Below are positions 45,946-56,256 of a stretch of 64,000 nt of DNA, piece after piece (position 1 is the first letter of the stretch; the number at the start of each line of letters is the position of its first letter). This DNA comes from Odontocerum albicorne. Taxonomy: Eukaryota; Arthropoda; Insecta; Trichoptera; Odontoceridae. Location: contig OX463862.1 of NCBI GenBank assembly GCA_949825065.1, positions 17,333,246 through 17,397,245 on the forward strand. Reading direction: 5' to 3'. Both the position numbers and the translations under genes were made by a program. Under the pieces are notes generated by a model, which had not been told where the DNA came from, did no database searches, and worked only from the letters and a program-made list of their open reading frames with translations.

Positions 45946-46239
45946 TTTATATTTATAACTGATTCGAATTAAATAAGTTAAACTGTATTATTCCTAATCA
46001 GACTGTGAAGTGAAGCGAGTGGTTGAAGACATTTTTTTTATTTAATTACCATTCTTATAAAGGAGAAAAACACGCGCTGTCTATAAAATGGTGTCTAGGG
46101 TACTTCAAGTGAAATTAACGATATTGAACTTCAAATCGGTCGGTCTTGAGAGTAAAAAGGTACCTCTGCATCAGCGATATAGACCACAAACCTAGATAAA
46201 CTGTTAGCGGTTCTTGATTTACACCAACCAAAACTAGTA

Positions 46240-46880
46240 AATGTTTTAATTTATTGTAAATGTGTGTATCTACATTGGTAAATAACTAAATCTAGACGAT
46301 AAGATACCTTAGATATTTGTTACTGTGTGTTTCTATTCTAGCAAATATATTTGATATTTGTAATCGTTTGTTTCTACTCTAGTAAATATCTAGATTCTAC
46401 ATTGGTTAGATACAGTAAATATCTGTGATATTTGTAGCTTTGTGTTTCAACACTATTTAACTTCTACTTGTAACGGAGTGTTTCTACAGCAGTAAATGTA
46501 TTTGATATTTGTAACTGTGTATTTTTACACTAGTTAATATCTAGATCTACATTGGTTAATATCTTAGATATTTGTTTCTTTGTGTTTCTACTCTAATTAA
46601 TATCTAGATCTACAATAATATTTTTTTAGATATTTGTCACCTTGTGTTCAGATATTTGCACTAGTAAATATCTTTGATATTTGCCACTGTGTTTCTACAC
46701 TAGTAAATATTATTGACACTTGTGTGTTTCTATACAAATAAATATGATATGCACTAACTAGTAAATGTGTAAGATATTTGTAACCGTGCGTTTCTTCACT
46801 AGTTAGGATCTAAATATATAACAGTATTATTTTACGAGTATTTGTCACTCTGTTTCATTACAAGTAAAACTATTTTTCTG
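46240..46880. repeat. Degenerate minisatellite, units of about 40 bp
   Basis: Repeated GATATTTGTAACTGTGTGTT, TCTACACTAGTAAATATCTA and ATCTACATTGGTTAATATC segments, in two alternating forms, over about 640 bases. Units vary in length, so the copy number is uncertain (roughly 15). Confidence 0.75.
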
Positions 46881-46904
46881 CACCAGCACTAGATCTGCAC
46901 ATGA

Positions 46905-47806
46905 AGTCAATTAATTTTTTTTAGAAAACTTTCATGTCAATTCATTTTTTTTTCAAAAAGTTCCACGAGGTCAATTAATTTTTTTTCAAAAACATCCATG
47001 AGTTCACGCATGTTACTTGGATGTTACAGAGGAACAGCTGGACAAATTACAGCGTCTTCAAAATGTATGTCTAAGATTCATTTTCAACCTACGTAAGTAC
47101 GATCATATATCACTTCATACCAGAAGGTATTGAACTGGTTGAATGTTAGAAATAGACACCAAATTCACATACTGTCTCTATTGTATAACATCCTTAACTG
47201 TCCCGTCGCACCCTCTTATCTCGCCGAAAAATTTCAGCTTCTTTCCAATCATGGATTAGCGCAACGCTCAAACAGAGATTGTTTATTGGCCTTTCCAGTT
47301 CACCGCTCCTCTTTTTTTACGTCGTCCTTTACTGTCTATGCAGTGAGACTCTGGAATCAGTTACAAACCAATATAAGACTCGCTCCGTCCTTGGCATGCT
47401 TTAAGAAGCGACTGAAAAAACTCTTAATTTCTAATCAGTAAAATAACGTGTTTCATTCCTGATTTTTATTTTCCTTTCCTCTCCACCATCCCTTCCTTTC
47501 CTTTTGATTGATGATATCTCACTATTATATGAAAAATAATGTTCGGGTGATTGTCCGTCTTTGTGGGGTTCGTGGGCATGTGCTCACGTATGTGTTTATG
47601 GATTTCGTGGGGATGGATAGTCATTTGAATGATTTATGCGACCATGTAACTTGCTTCATTTACTTTTGTCTGGTTGGCTGGAAGAGATTGCCGCCTGACA
47701 ATAAGCCCGCCAGATTGTATTGCAATAAAAGTGTTAAATAAAAATAAATAAATAAATGAGTTCAATTCATTTTTTTTTCAAAAACTTTCATGAGGTCAAT
47801 TAAAAC
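46905..47806. repeat. 34-bp minisatellite split by LINE-C
   Basis: Units of GTCAATTCATTTTTTTTCAA plus AAACTTCCATGAG occur at 46905-47006 (three) and 47757-47806 (one and a half). The middle, 47007-47755, is a LINE insertion. Confidence 0.85.
47007..47755 (+). mobile_element. LINE-C, 5'-truncated young insertion
   Basis: Flanked by the 9-bp duplication ATGAGTTCA (46998-47006, 47756-47764). Coding first reads EEQLDKLQRLQNVCLRFIFN LRKYDHIS. After a frameshift near 47130 it reads LNVRNRHQIHILSLLYNILN, APSYLAEKFQLLSNHG, FTVYAVRLWNQLQTNIRLAP and FKKRLKKLLIS with a stop near 47439. This is the C-terminus of CR1/L2/Jockey-type LINEs. The 3' UTR ends with a hairpin (ATTGCC / GGCAAT type, here GACAAT), GCCCGCCAGATTGTATTG, and an AAATAAAAATAAATAAATAA tail. 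Other copies: 29060, 32090, 39125, 60405. Confidence 0.85.
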
Positions 47807-48417
47807 ATTCGCACCATAAACATGACGTTTTCCCGCGCTATAGGAAGGCGAGCGCACACACCGCAAGATGCAAGTACCGAGCAGTGTCATTACGAGAGTA
47901 CACAGGTAGTCACTCGCACAAGCCAGTCGCCTACTTTCCTAATATCTTATTTACAGCCCACCGCTCCTCGGGCAATACTAAATGCCACAGCATGCCATAT
48001 AACTCTCGGCAGACCTACTTATCCCACACGAATCAGTCACCTCAATCTACATTTTGGAAAATAAACCTTTACAAACTCAATTAATAGTTCGAGATTTTTA
48101 TTAGCAATTATTATTACATGCAATTATAATAACCCAGAGACCTTGTAAATATCTGGTGCAGTAGGTACCTGTCTAATCGTGGGTGGAAGTATTTTGTTTA
48201 TGGTTTATACTTTTACTCTATGGAAATAAAGACCTGTAAAAATTGTAGAGCATCTAAAGCCCTAAAGACATAACGCAATACTCTATAGAATTCATAATGT
48301 ATTCACATATTAATAATGCACGTATAAAAAAGCACGTGCGGTATAATGTTATCATAAAATGATGAATTTTCGAATGCCCGTTTGTTTTATTTTGCATTGT
48401 ATAGTAATATCAATAAT
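47807..48417. other. Unassigned; overlapping short frames
   Basis: Two overlapping frames (47822-48064, 47884-48084) in a GC-richer patch lack motifs. AATAAACC near 48061 could be a poly-A signal. No call made. Confidence 0.35.
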
Positions 48418-48600
48418 AACGATAAGGTGTATGGCAGCGCCGTAACGCTCTATACTTCCATGCGGAAGGTTGTTGGTTCGAACCACGCGCTATGCTACTC
48501 CCTTCGAATGACAAACCATTTTTCCCCGACTAGTATTCGGAGGTATACGGATAGCTGTGTCTTTGATCATATATATTCTTTCAAAAAAATAAAAGATTAT
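48418..48600 (+). mobile_element. Element-E, head and body
   Basis: GTGTATGGCAGCGCCGTAAC, CGGAAGGTTGTTGGTTCGAA, CCACGCGCTATGCTACTCCC, TTCGAATGACAAACCA and TAGTATTCGGAGG match the 40.73-kb copy. Box B (GGTTCGAACC) is intact. Confidence 0.7.
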
Positions 48601-48779
48601 TCCAGTGAACTAATAAAAAAATATAACGAAATATTGTTGAAGTAAAAAATGTAAATTCTCGAATATAAAATTATAAATGTTGAAGTTAATTAGGTAACTA
48701 TTAGTTTCCTTGCTTGGGTTATGAAAATACAGAACGTTAAACTTTTATAAATCGACACATACATCCATATACCTTTTAA

Positions 48780-49320
48780 ATGAATAAATAAATATAGGTT
48801 TATTGACAGTAACATAGTATGTATAAAATATATTTAAATAACACTTCTAAAACACATAAATTGCAGATAATACATTAAATACAGAAGCTATCAAAAGGTC
48901 TGAGTTCATCTAATAACATCCCCTCGGTCAAGATACACCCCCCTCCCCCCAATATAGGGCGAACCCAGCCACGGGGACACCAGATGTTTTTTAGTCCACA
49001 CCATTGAACACGTAGAACAATAATATAAATAAAACACAGAAAATAAATAGATGACAAAAAAAATACATTCAAGAGAGAAGACATTAAAAGGTCCGGGTTC
49101 ATCCCACAAACATTCCCCCGACCGAGATACACCCCACCAATGTAGGCCGAGCCCGACCGCAAGGGCATCAGGGGGCTTCCATCCCACACCCCCGCATATC
49201 TATGAGTAGATTAAAGAATAAATAAATAAATAAAACAAAAACGTATGGCAGAAAACAAAATAAAAAGTAAACCCACATATACCACCTCAGGTTAACTGTC
49301 AGCGAGAAAGAAAAAAAGAA
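48780..49320 (-). mobile_element. Repeat-J, dimeric copy
   Basis: Two modules (48780-49070 and 49070-49290), each with the AAGATACACCCC / GAGATACACCCC block, an AATATAGGGCGAACCC or AATGTAGGCCGAGCCC line and GGGGACACCAG or GGGCATCAGG. The 3' tail on the minus strand is at 48780. Same architecture as 952-1620. Confidence 0.7.
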
Positions 49321-49434
49321 AAGCCTCAAAGTAGTCCAAATTTTACAAAATGACAAATGGGAAATGAAATAGTTGAGACAACATTGAAATAGTTAAGCAG
49401 TTTTAAAATAATGAATGAGGAGATAATACGATTT

Positions 49435-49760
49435 TAATACTACTCCTTGGTATTTCTCCTTCACACTTTTTTTTTTCAAATTTGCACTATATATTTGTTT
49501 TATTAATCTTTCATTTTTCATTCGTTTTCAGAGTGATTTTCATCATCTAACTCTACACACAATTTTAAGCTCATATTCATCCCTAATAATTTATTTCCGT
49601 ATTCAGTCATACATTATCACCTTATGTATTCCACAGCATTTATTCGAATCTTTTTCCATCATTTTCCATATTCACCTTTCACTCCAATGTTTCAAAGTTG
49701 GTACTGTTTTGGACATCTTAAAAGATTTTAATACTGTCCGGAGTATGTACTCGTATATTT
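49435..49760 (-). pseudogene. RTE-B LINE fragment
   Basis: TTTTCAGAGTGATTTTCATC, TCCGTATTCAGTCATACATT and TTTCAAAGTTGGTACTGTTT are RTE-B minus-strand landmarks. The 118-bp array starts directly after it. Confidence 0.5.
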
Positions 49761-51105
49761 TAGTGTCCTATTGACGTTTTTTTGCTATCGCTACACCCCG
49801 TTCAATATCATTCATAATTATTTCATCATCTGAGAAAATCTACCTAAATTGCAGGATTCCTCAACTGGCTCTAATCATTTAGTGTCCTATTGACGGTTTT
49901 TGCTATCGCTACACCCCGTTCAATATCATTCATAACTCTTTCATCATCTGAGAAAATCTACCTAAATTGCAGGATTCCTCAACTGGCTCTAATCATTTAG
50001 TGTCCTATTGACGGTTTTTGCTATCGCTACACCCCGTTCAATATCATTCATAACTCTTTCATCATCTGAGAAAATCTACCTAAATTGCAGGATTCCTCAA
50101 CTGGCTCTAATCATTTAGTGTCCTATTGACGGTTTTTGCTATCGCTACACCCCGTTCAATATCATTCATAACTCTTTCATCATCTGAGAAAATCTACCTA
50201 AATTGCAGGATTCCTCAACTGGCTCTAATCTTTTAGTGTCCTATTGACGTTTTTTGCTATCGCTACACCCCGTTCAATATCATTCATAACTCTTTCATCA
50301 TTTGAGAAAATCTACCTAAATTGCAGGATTCCTCAACTGGCTCTAATCTTTTAGTGTCCTATTGACGTTTTTTGCTATCGCTACACCCCGTTCAATATCA
50401 TTCATAACTCTTTCATCATTTGAGAAAATCTACCTAAACTGCAGGATTCCTCAACTGGCTCTAATCTTTTAGTGTCCTATTGACGTTTTTTGCTATCGCT
50501 ACACCCCGTTCAATATCATTCATAACTCTTTCATTATTTGAGAAAATCTACCTAAATTGCAGGATTCCTCAACTGGCTCTAATCTTTTAGTGTCCTATTG
50601 ACGTTTTTTTGCTATCGCTACACCCCGTTCAATATCATTCATAACTCTTTCATCATCTGAGAAAATCTACCTAAATTGCAGGATTCCTCAACTGGCTCTA
50701 ATCTTTTAGTGTCCTATTGACGTTTTTTGCTATCGCTACACCCCGTTCAATATCATTCATAACGCTTTCATCATCTGAGAAAATGTAACTAAATTGCAGG
50801 ATTCCTCATCTGACTCTAATCTTTTAGTGTCCTATTGACGTTTTTTGCTATCGCTACACCCCGTTCAATATCATTCATAACTCTTTCATCATTTGAGAAA
50901 ATCTACCTAAATTGCAGGATTCCTCAACTGGCTCTAATCTTTTAGTGTCCTATTGACGTTTTTTGCTATCGCTACACCCGTTCAATATCATTCATAACTC
51001 TTTCATTATTTGAGAAAATCTACCTAAATTGCAGGATTCCTCAACTGGCTCTAATCTTTTAGTGTCCTATTGACGTTTTTTTGCTATCGCTACACCCCGT
51101 TCTTT
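49761..51105. repeat. 118-bp tandem array, eleven units plus a partial
   Basis: Units start at 49761, 49880, 49998, 50116, 50234, 50352, 50470, 50588, 50707, 50825, 50943 and 51060. Landmarks: TAGTGTCCTATTGACG, GCTATCGCTACACCCCGTTC, TCATCATCTGAGAAAATCTA and GGATTCCTCAACTGGCTCTA. Copies differ at only a few positions, so amplification or homogenisation is recent. It is flanked by RT-derived DNA on both sides. Confidence 0.97.
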
Positions 51106-51110
51106 TTTTT

Positions 51111-52035
51111 ACCACTCATCGACCTCTGTATGTACCTAAGTAAACCTCACATAAGCCTATGTAAATATTGAACAAGAATGCTAACATAAAACATCCTTGG
51201 TTTACCCCTTTTGAAATACTAAACCTAAGTTCTTTCTCTTTACCTATCTCATACAATTAACTTATCAGACTGTAATTTATCCTCATTCTTCCCTAACATT
51301 ACCATGTCATCTGCGTACAGTGATCCGCACATTTCTATTCGACAATTATAATATTGCCGTTATTATAATATTCGACAGTTATAATATTCGACAATTATAA
51401 TATCGCTTACGATTATTATTTTTTTACCACCCATCGACCTCTGTATGTACCTAAGTAAACCTCACATAAGCCTATGTAAATATTGAACAAGAATGCTGAC
51501 ATGACACATCCTTGATTTACTCCTTTTGAAATACTAAACCTAAGTTCTTTCTCTTTACCTCTCTCATACAATTTACTTATCAGACTGTAATTCATCCTCA
51601 TTCTTCCCTAACATTACCATGTCAGCTGCGTACAGTGATCCGCACATTTCTATTCGACAATTATAATATTGGCGTTATTATAATATTCGACAATTATAAT
51701 ATCGCTTACGATTATTATTTTTTTACCACCCATCGACCTCTGTATGTACCTAAGTAAACCTCACATAAGCCTATGTAAATATTGAACAAGAATGCTGATA
51801 TAACACATCCTTGGTTTACTCCTTTTGAAATACTAAACCTAAGTTCTTTCTCTTTACCTCTCTCATACAATTTACTTATCAGACTGTCTCAATCTTCCCT
51901 ACCATTACCATGTCATCTGCGTACAGTCATCCGCACATTTCTATTCGACAATTATAATATTGCCGTTATTATAATATTCGACAATTATAACATTCGACAA
52001 TTATAATATTCGACAATTATAATATCGCTTACGAT
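51111..52035 (-). repeat. Three-unit array of a reverse transcriptase segment (about 300 bp each)
   Basis: Units start at 51111, 51426 and 51725. On the minus strand each encodes KLYERGKEKELRFSISKG, VNQGCVMSAFLFNIYI (RT motif before the catalytic palm) and, elsewhere in the unit, SLYADDMVMLGKNEDELQSD (catalytic Asp pair). Because of the tandem arrangement YADD is followed by the next unit's VNQGC block. A short AATTCGACAATTATAATAT microrepeat separates them. This is a pseudogene-derived satellite. The source LINE is probably RTE/Jockey-like. Confidence 0.8.
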
Positions 52036-52080
52036 TATATGATATTTTAAACTTAATAAATAAACTACTCGTATTAACAG

Positions 52081-52495
52081 GAGCCTGTTTTTTTATGTTA
52101 AAAATATCACACTAGAATTCCAGGATGAAAAAAAACATAATCTCTTATTAGTATTTCAAGTTGTACAAAATGTTATTACCAACGACAATAAGAAACTAAA
52201 AAAAGGTTTTACAATTTTAAAGAGCAATGCGGGAAAGAAAATTTACTGGAAAAACTGTACAAGTAAACGTGAAATATACGAGAATATAAATGGCTTGGAT
52301 TGTCCAGTGTATGATAATGATGATGTTGATAATCAGACATCGACTGTAACAATAGATGAAATAATGAATTTAATAAATAATTATATTTCCTTGAATTTGA
52401 CAGCGTCCTGTGAAGTACAGGAGATCCCCTGTTATGATACGCCGTTTAATTATTTAAATACTCAACATAAGTCGGACATGTCCCGTTTCAATTAG
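52081..52495 (+). CDS. Candidate terminal exon of an unidentified gene
   Basis: An open frame of 138 codons (first full codon 52082) follows ATTAACAG at 52073-52080, a possible 3' splice site, and ends at TAG 52493-52495. No in-frame ATG lies at the start. The protein is Lys/Asn-rich with a hydrophobic block LLLVFQVVQNVI, then GFTILKSNAGKKIYWKNCTS, GLDCPVYDNDDVD, an amphipathic TIDEIMNLINNYISL and a polar end HKSDMSRFN. Four Cys are present. AATAAA lies 302 bases past the stop. No stop or frameshift breaks it, unlike the surrounding transposons. I do not recognise the family. It may instead belong to an unfamiliar mobile element. Confidence 0.45.
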
Positions 52496-52796
52496 GTTCC
52501 ATTCAAACGATAAGAACTGTAGAGAGTTCAATTCACTTGTCTTTTTTTTTCTTCTTCTTCACAGTGTGTTAATTCTTTTTAAGCAGTAACGAGGTGGTTC
52601 CGGGCCCGAGTGACTAGCATTTATTGTAAAGCGGAATAACTCTTTAACTTTTAAACATTAGTTTAGGCAACACTATTCGAAGATACTTTCACGACACTTG
52701 TCTATTGAAATTCATGTTTTTTTTAATCAGTACTTTGTAACATTCTGATTTGAAGCAAATATTTTAATTTTTGTCAGAAACAAGTTTATTTCATAC

Positions 52797-52802
52797 AATA
52801 AA
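52797..52802 (+). promoter_or_regulatory. Candidate poly-A signal
   Basis: AATAAA downstream of the open frame ending at 52495. Its distance suits a 3' UTR of about 300 bases, but the motif is common in AT-rich DNA. Confidence 0.3.
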
Positions 52803-53829
52803 TAACTATTTTTTGGAAAAAATGATGCGATTTTGTCTAAATTAATACTTCAACATATTTTTTACCCTTTTGTCACAATTAGATCAATAATATCTATACG
52901 TGTGGTCGACAATTCAAGGTTTTTGGCATTAAGTCATTTTTTGTTAAAAATACAAAAAGTGATCAAAAATCAATTTTTTTTTGTAAATGGTAAATTTTTG
53001 TCATCACTGAAGTTAAAATGTTTTATAATTGTGATTTTTGTTTGGCATAACTATATTTGTGCTCGAAAATAGAGGTTTTTTTTACGAAAAAAAAGCAATT
53101 TTTTGTCAAAAAAAAAAGTTATCACAATTGACTTACGTTTGGCAAACTCAAACATTTCTTCTGTACAAGCTATAGTGCAACAGCTAGCGCACAAGCTTTA
53201 ACATAATATGCTATGCTTGTTGAAAAGGCCTTAACTCTTCTGAACGGGACTGCTTCGGATATTGACATATTTCATATCACATTACCAAAAGTAAATTTTC
53301 TTCTAAGATTGAGCACGTTAGAAAGCACTCATCAACGTATTTAAGTGACTTTGAATATATGTGTATGTATGTGCATGTTTGTGTGTATATATGTATGCAT
53401 ATACATAATTTTTTATTTGTATAATTTTTTTATTTTATATAATTTTTTTTATGTTAACATTTCTTGTATTTTTCAATGTAATTGGGCTAAGCCTGTTTTG
53501 AGAAAATAAATAAATAAAAAAAATATATATCCATATAATGGACTAAACAATTTCATTGGTTGCGAGAGTATATCACTGTAAGAGATGGGTGTGAAATTAT
53601 ACTTAGATTGCCTAAAGCGACATGTCCCAGTTGCCACCCGCAGTGTTGGCGCTTAGTCTGCATTATAAAATGCACTTTCATCTTACATTACATAGGTATA
53701 TTATACTAAAAGAGAGTACAATTTTTTTTACAGCAAAATCTTTTCTATTCTTGAATTTCTTAATAGATTCAGTCTAAATCTTACTTAATTTTAAATTCAA
53801 ATAAATACAGTAGAAATGCGTTGCGTAGA
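52803..53829. other. AT-rich; possible retroelement 3' tail
   Basis: 53205-53343 has an open stretch YAMLVEKALTLLNGTASDID, IFHITLPKVNFLLRL ending at a stop, not recognised. Near 53478-53520 GGGCTAAGCCTGTTTTGAGA followed by AAATAAATAAATAAAAAAA looks like a LINE 3' end. Confidence 0.35.
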
Positions 53830-53990
53830 TTAAATGGAAAACAATTTATTTATTTTACACATAAGAAATATACATAATTAACGAAAAAAACAACAGGTAA
53901 TTTAATTTGGATACACAATTTTAATGGATCTGGGTTTGTTGCCCTTCATCTGTCGTATCCCCAGTAAACTAGGCTTTTGCCTGTATCTCA
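53830..53990 (-). repeat. Repeat-K
   Basis: TTTATTTTACACATAAGAAA, ACAACAGGTAATTTAATTTG, CCCCAGTAAACTAGG and CTGTATCTCACTGAAG are the inverse of 35460-35590. Confidence 0.55.
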
Positions 53991-54424
53991 CTGAAGATTA
54001 CAGAGATATGTGGATATTAATAATAATAATAATAAAATACACTTTATATGGCGCCATTTAGAAAGCAAACTCTCCTCAAATGTGCTTTAACTTAGAGTTC
54101 GAATCTACACATACATTTTAATAAAACCTCCTAAAAAATATTGTATTTAGGTGCTTCCTAAAGCTGCACCCACCACTCATATATCTAACACACACAGAAC
54201 ATATCACACCGCAGTACCAGCAACGGTAAAATCTCTATTAAAATACCCCACCCTATTGGATTGATTTGGAACAACCAATTTATTAGACGAAGAAGAAATC
54301 GACATCAAAGTTATATTTCTCTCCGAAGGAACACCCCTCATATTCAGATTCGAAAGATACAATGGAAACATCCCATTAAGGGATGTTAAGGGATCCGAAT
54401 CGATCCATTGAGGGATGGGAATCG

Positions 54425-54870
54425 AAAAACGGTACAGCGCTTAATATTAAGAAAGGAGCAATAAGGTGGTTCGGCCACATATAAAGAATTAATGATGAAA
54501 GATTGACATAATTATTCTACACAAGTTGTAAAGAAGATACAAAAAGTTTGATAAGATTGAAAATCAAAGAAAACGTGGAAAGATCTTCTTCTTCTTCTTC
54601 CTAGTGTCATGTCAGGTTCCCCCAACGTTGACTATCACCTGAGAGTAAGCATCTCTGCCCCCGGCAGCCCGAAAAAGATCCCCAACGCGTGGAAAGATCA
54701 AATGAAATAAATTGTGAAAAGGTGAGGAGTGAAAAGTATTTATAATAGGATACTTTACATGACGAGGTGTATGAACATGACGGCAGAAATGAAAGTTGTT
54801 TTTGTGGATAGAATTAAATAAAGATATTTTTTCTCTGCTTACCCCAATAAAGTCATAATGTTGCTTATAA
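54425..54870 (+). pseudogene. RTE-B LINE fragment interrupted by a 102-bp insert
   Basis: The first part (GAIRWFGHI, RINDERLT) is the WFGHVxRM block. After 54700 RTE-B resumes with a VRSEKYL-like block, RCMNMTAEMKVVFVDRIK and FSLLTPIKS. The piece 54586-54687 is foreign. Confidence 0.65.
54586..54687 (-). mobile_element. Short retroposon insert with 12-bp target duplication
   Basis: CGTGGAAAGATC occurs at 54574-54585 and 54688-54699. The insert ends on the minus strand in a GAA trinucleotide tail (CTTCTTCTTCTTCTT on plus). Its body (minus) has CTGCCGGGGGCAGAGATGCT and GGGGGAACCTGACATGACAC. It is a 5'-truncated retroposon of unknown family. Confidence 0.75.
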
Positions 54871-54985
54871 TTACGTTGACTTATTTTGAGATATTCGAGG
54901 AAAGAAAACGTTGATTTGTACTTGATTAAATGGGTCAAAAATCGCTGGAATAAGTACGTAATTTGCTGTCCATCATCGTAGAGTA

Positions 54986-55227
54986 CCCGGCAGTAAGTAA
55001 TACACATCGGGCTTAAGAAAGAGACTGTCGGCCATAATTGGCTAACTTTGACGTTGTAGAGCGTCGTCTCTGTCATTCATACACGTGTTCCATCGCGATT
55101 TATCAGTCGTTGTCAAGTGTAAGCGTAGCGCATCGTGCGACAGAGACAATGCTCTGCAAAGCCGTAGTTAGCCGATTATGGCCGGCAGTCTCTTTCTTAA
55201 GCCCGATGTGTATTACTTACCGCCAGG
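54986..55227 (+). mobile_element. MITE-F foldback, copy 1, 242 bp
   Basis: Nearly the whole element is palindromic: arms from CCCGGCAGTAAGTAATACAC through CGGGCTTAAGAAAGAGACTG, CGGCCATAATTGGCTAAC and a GAGCGTCGTCTCTGTC inner arm. The loop is about 60 bases (ATTCATACACGTGTTCCATC...). TA flanks both ends (54984-54985 and 55228-55229). No coding capacity. The TA target suggests a Tc1/mariner-type mover. Confidence 0.85.
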
Positions 55228-55384
55228 TACTGAACGTATTGGTTATGCTACCGCACACTGAGAATTAACAATAACGTCGAAGACAAGATCGAACTCCAAA
55301 TATAAGGGCAGAAGATAAGCATCCTACCAAGCAGGTGATGGGTAAGTCGATAGGCATCTTAACAACTAAATGGTTGAGGTATTA

Positions 55385-55750
55385 CAAAATAAGAAATGAG
55401 GACATTAGATAGAATGCAGACTAAAAGAAGATGCCGTGCTTTAATTGGTGAAAGGAGCTTTGAGTTGGTTCGGCTACGTAGAAAGAATGAATAACGAAAA
55501 ATTGACAAAAATAATCTATGCGAATAGTAAGGAGAAACCAGTTTTGGATAATCTAGAAAAACGTGGCATGATCAAAGTAATCGAATTATGAAAGAGGAAA
55601 TAGTGAAATATCTTTATAATAGGACAGTACGCGTGATGAGGTGTATTGAAGTGGCAAAAAAATAATAAATATATGTGCCATGATATAATTAAGTGGAGAT
55701 ATGTTTTATCTGCTTACCACAATAGGAAAATGGCGTGATGATTTTTAGAC
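55385..55750 (+). pseudogene. RTE-B LINE fragment
   Basis: Blocks ERSFELVRLRRKN, an EKPVLDNLEKRGMIKVIEL region, KEEIVKYLYNRTVRVMRCIE and WRYVLSAYHNRKMA. They match the DILKER and RSVLSAYPxGKMA segments of the family. Stops break it. Confidence 0.6.
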
Positions 55751-55773
55751 TTTATTCCATCTAAATTGATTTA

Positions 55774-56085
55774 GGCCTCGGCCACACAGGAAGGAGCCTC
55801 GCTTGATGCTTAGAGCTATGTTGCGAGTTAGGCGACATATCCTAGCGAACCAACGTACCGCATACTATCGCAGTGGCCACACTGCACGCTTCTCGCCACG
55901 TTGCATGACGATTAGTCATCGAGTGAATCTCTTAGCGAACAGACGTGTTGGTTAATTAACAAGATGGCAGACGTTTTAATGACAGCTGTATATAAAAGGG
56001 AGCCTTTGTGGAACCCATCGAGCAAATTATAAAAAAATGTACCTGTAATAAAATCCCTTTGGAATGAGGTTGCATAGAAAGTAAG
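55774..56085 (+). mobile_element. PIF/Harbinger-like 5' end, copy 2 (PIF-I)
   Basis: Starts GGCCTCGGCCACACAGGAAG immediately after TTA (55771-55773). It is collinear with copy 1 through GCTTGATGCTTAGAGCTATG, CGCAGTGGCCACACTGCACG and a TATATAAAAGG motif at 55989-55999 that overlaps the MADF frame. A GTAAGT follows at 56080. The 3' end of the element was not found. Confidence 0.6.
55964..56077 (+). pseudogene. MADF-domain protein start, copy 2
   Basis: ATG at 55964: MADVLMTAVYKREPLWNPSS KL, TAA at 56030-56032, then KNVPVIKSLWNEVA in the same frame and TAG at 56075-56077. LMxAVYxREPLWN...YKNxxxIxxLWxEVA is the MADF fold (Myb/SANT-like DNA binding), about half of the domain. The stop falls where family members have Tyr, at the same codon as in copy 1. 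In PIF/Harbinger elements this protein partners the transposase in the nucleus. Confidence 0.8.
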
Positions 56086-56256
56086 TAATAAAGATTATTA
56101 TTAGAAAGTAATAAAGATGGTAAGTTATGTTATAATGATATTGGTTAGTTTTGAGAGTGACATCGTGTGTTGATTCAACCGCTCCCAACTGTTAATTCGG
56201 GATAAAGAGTTAAAAAAAGTCCGTAAAATAAATCAGTAATTGTATACAGTATATTG

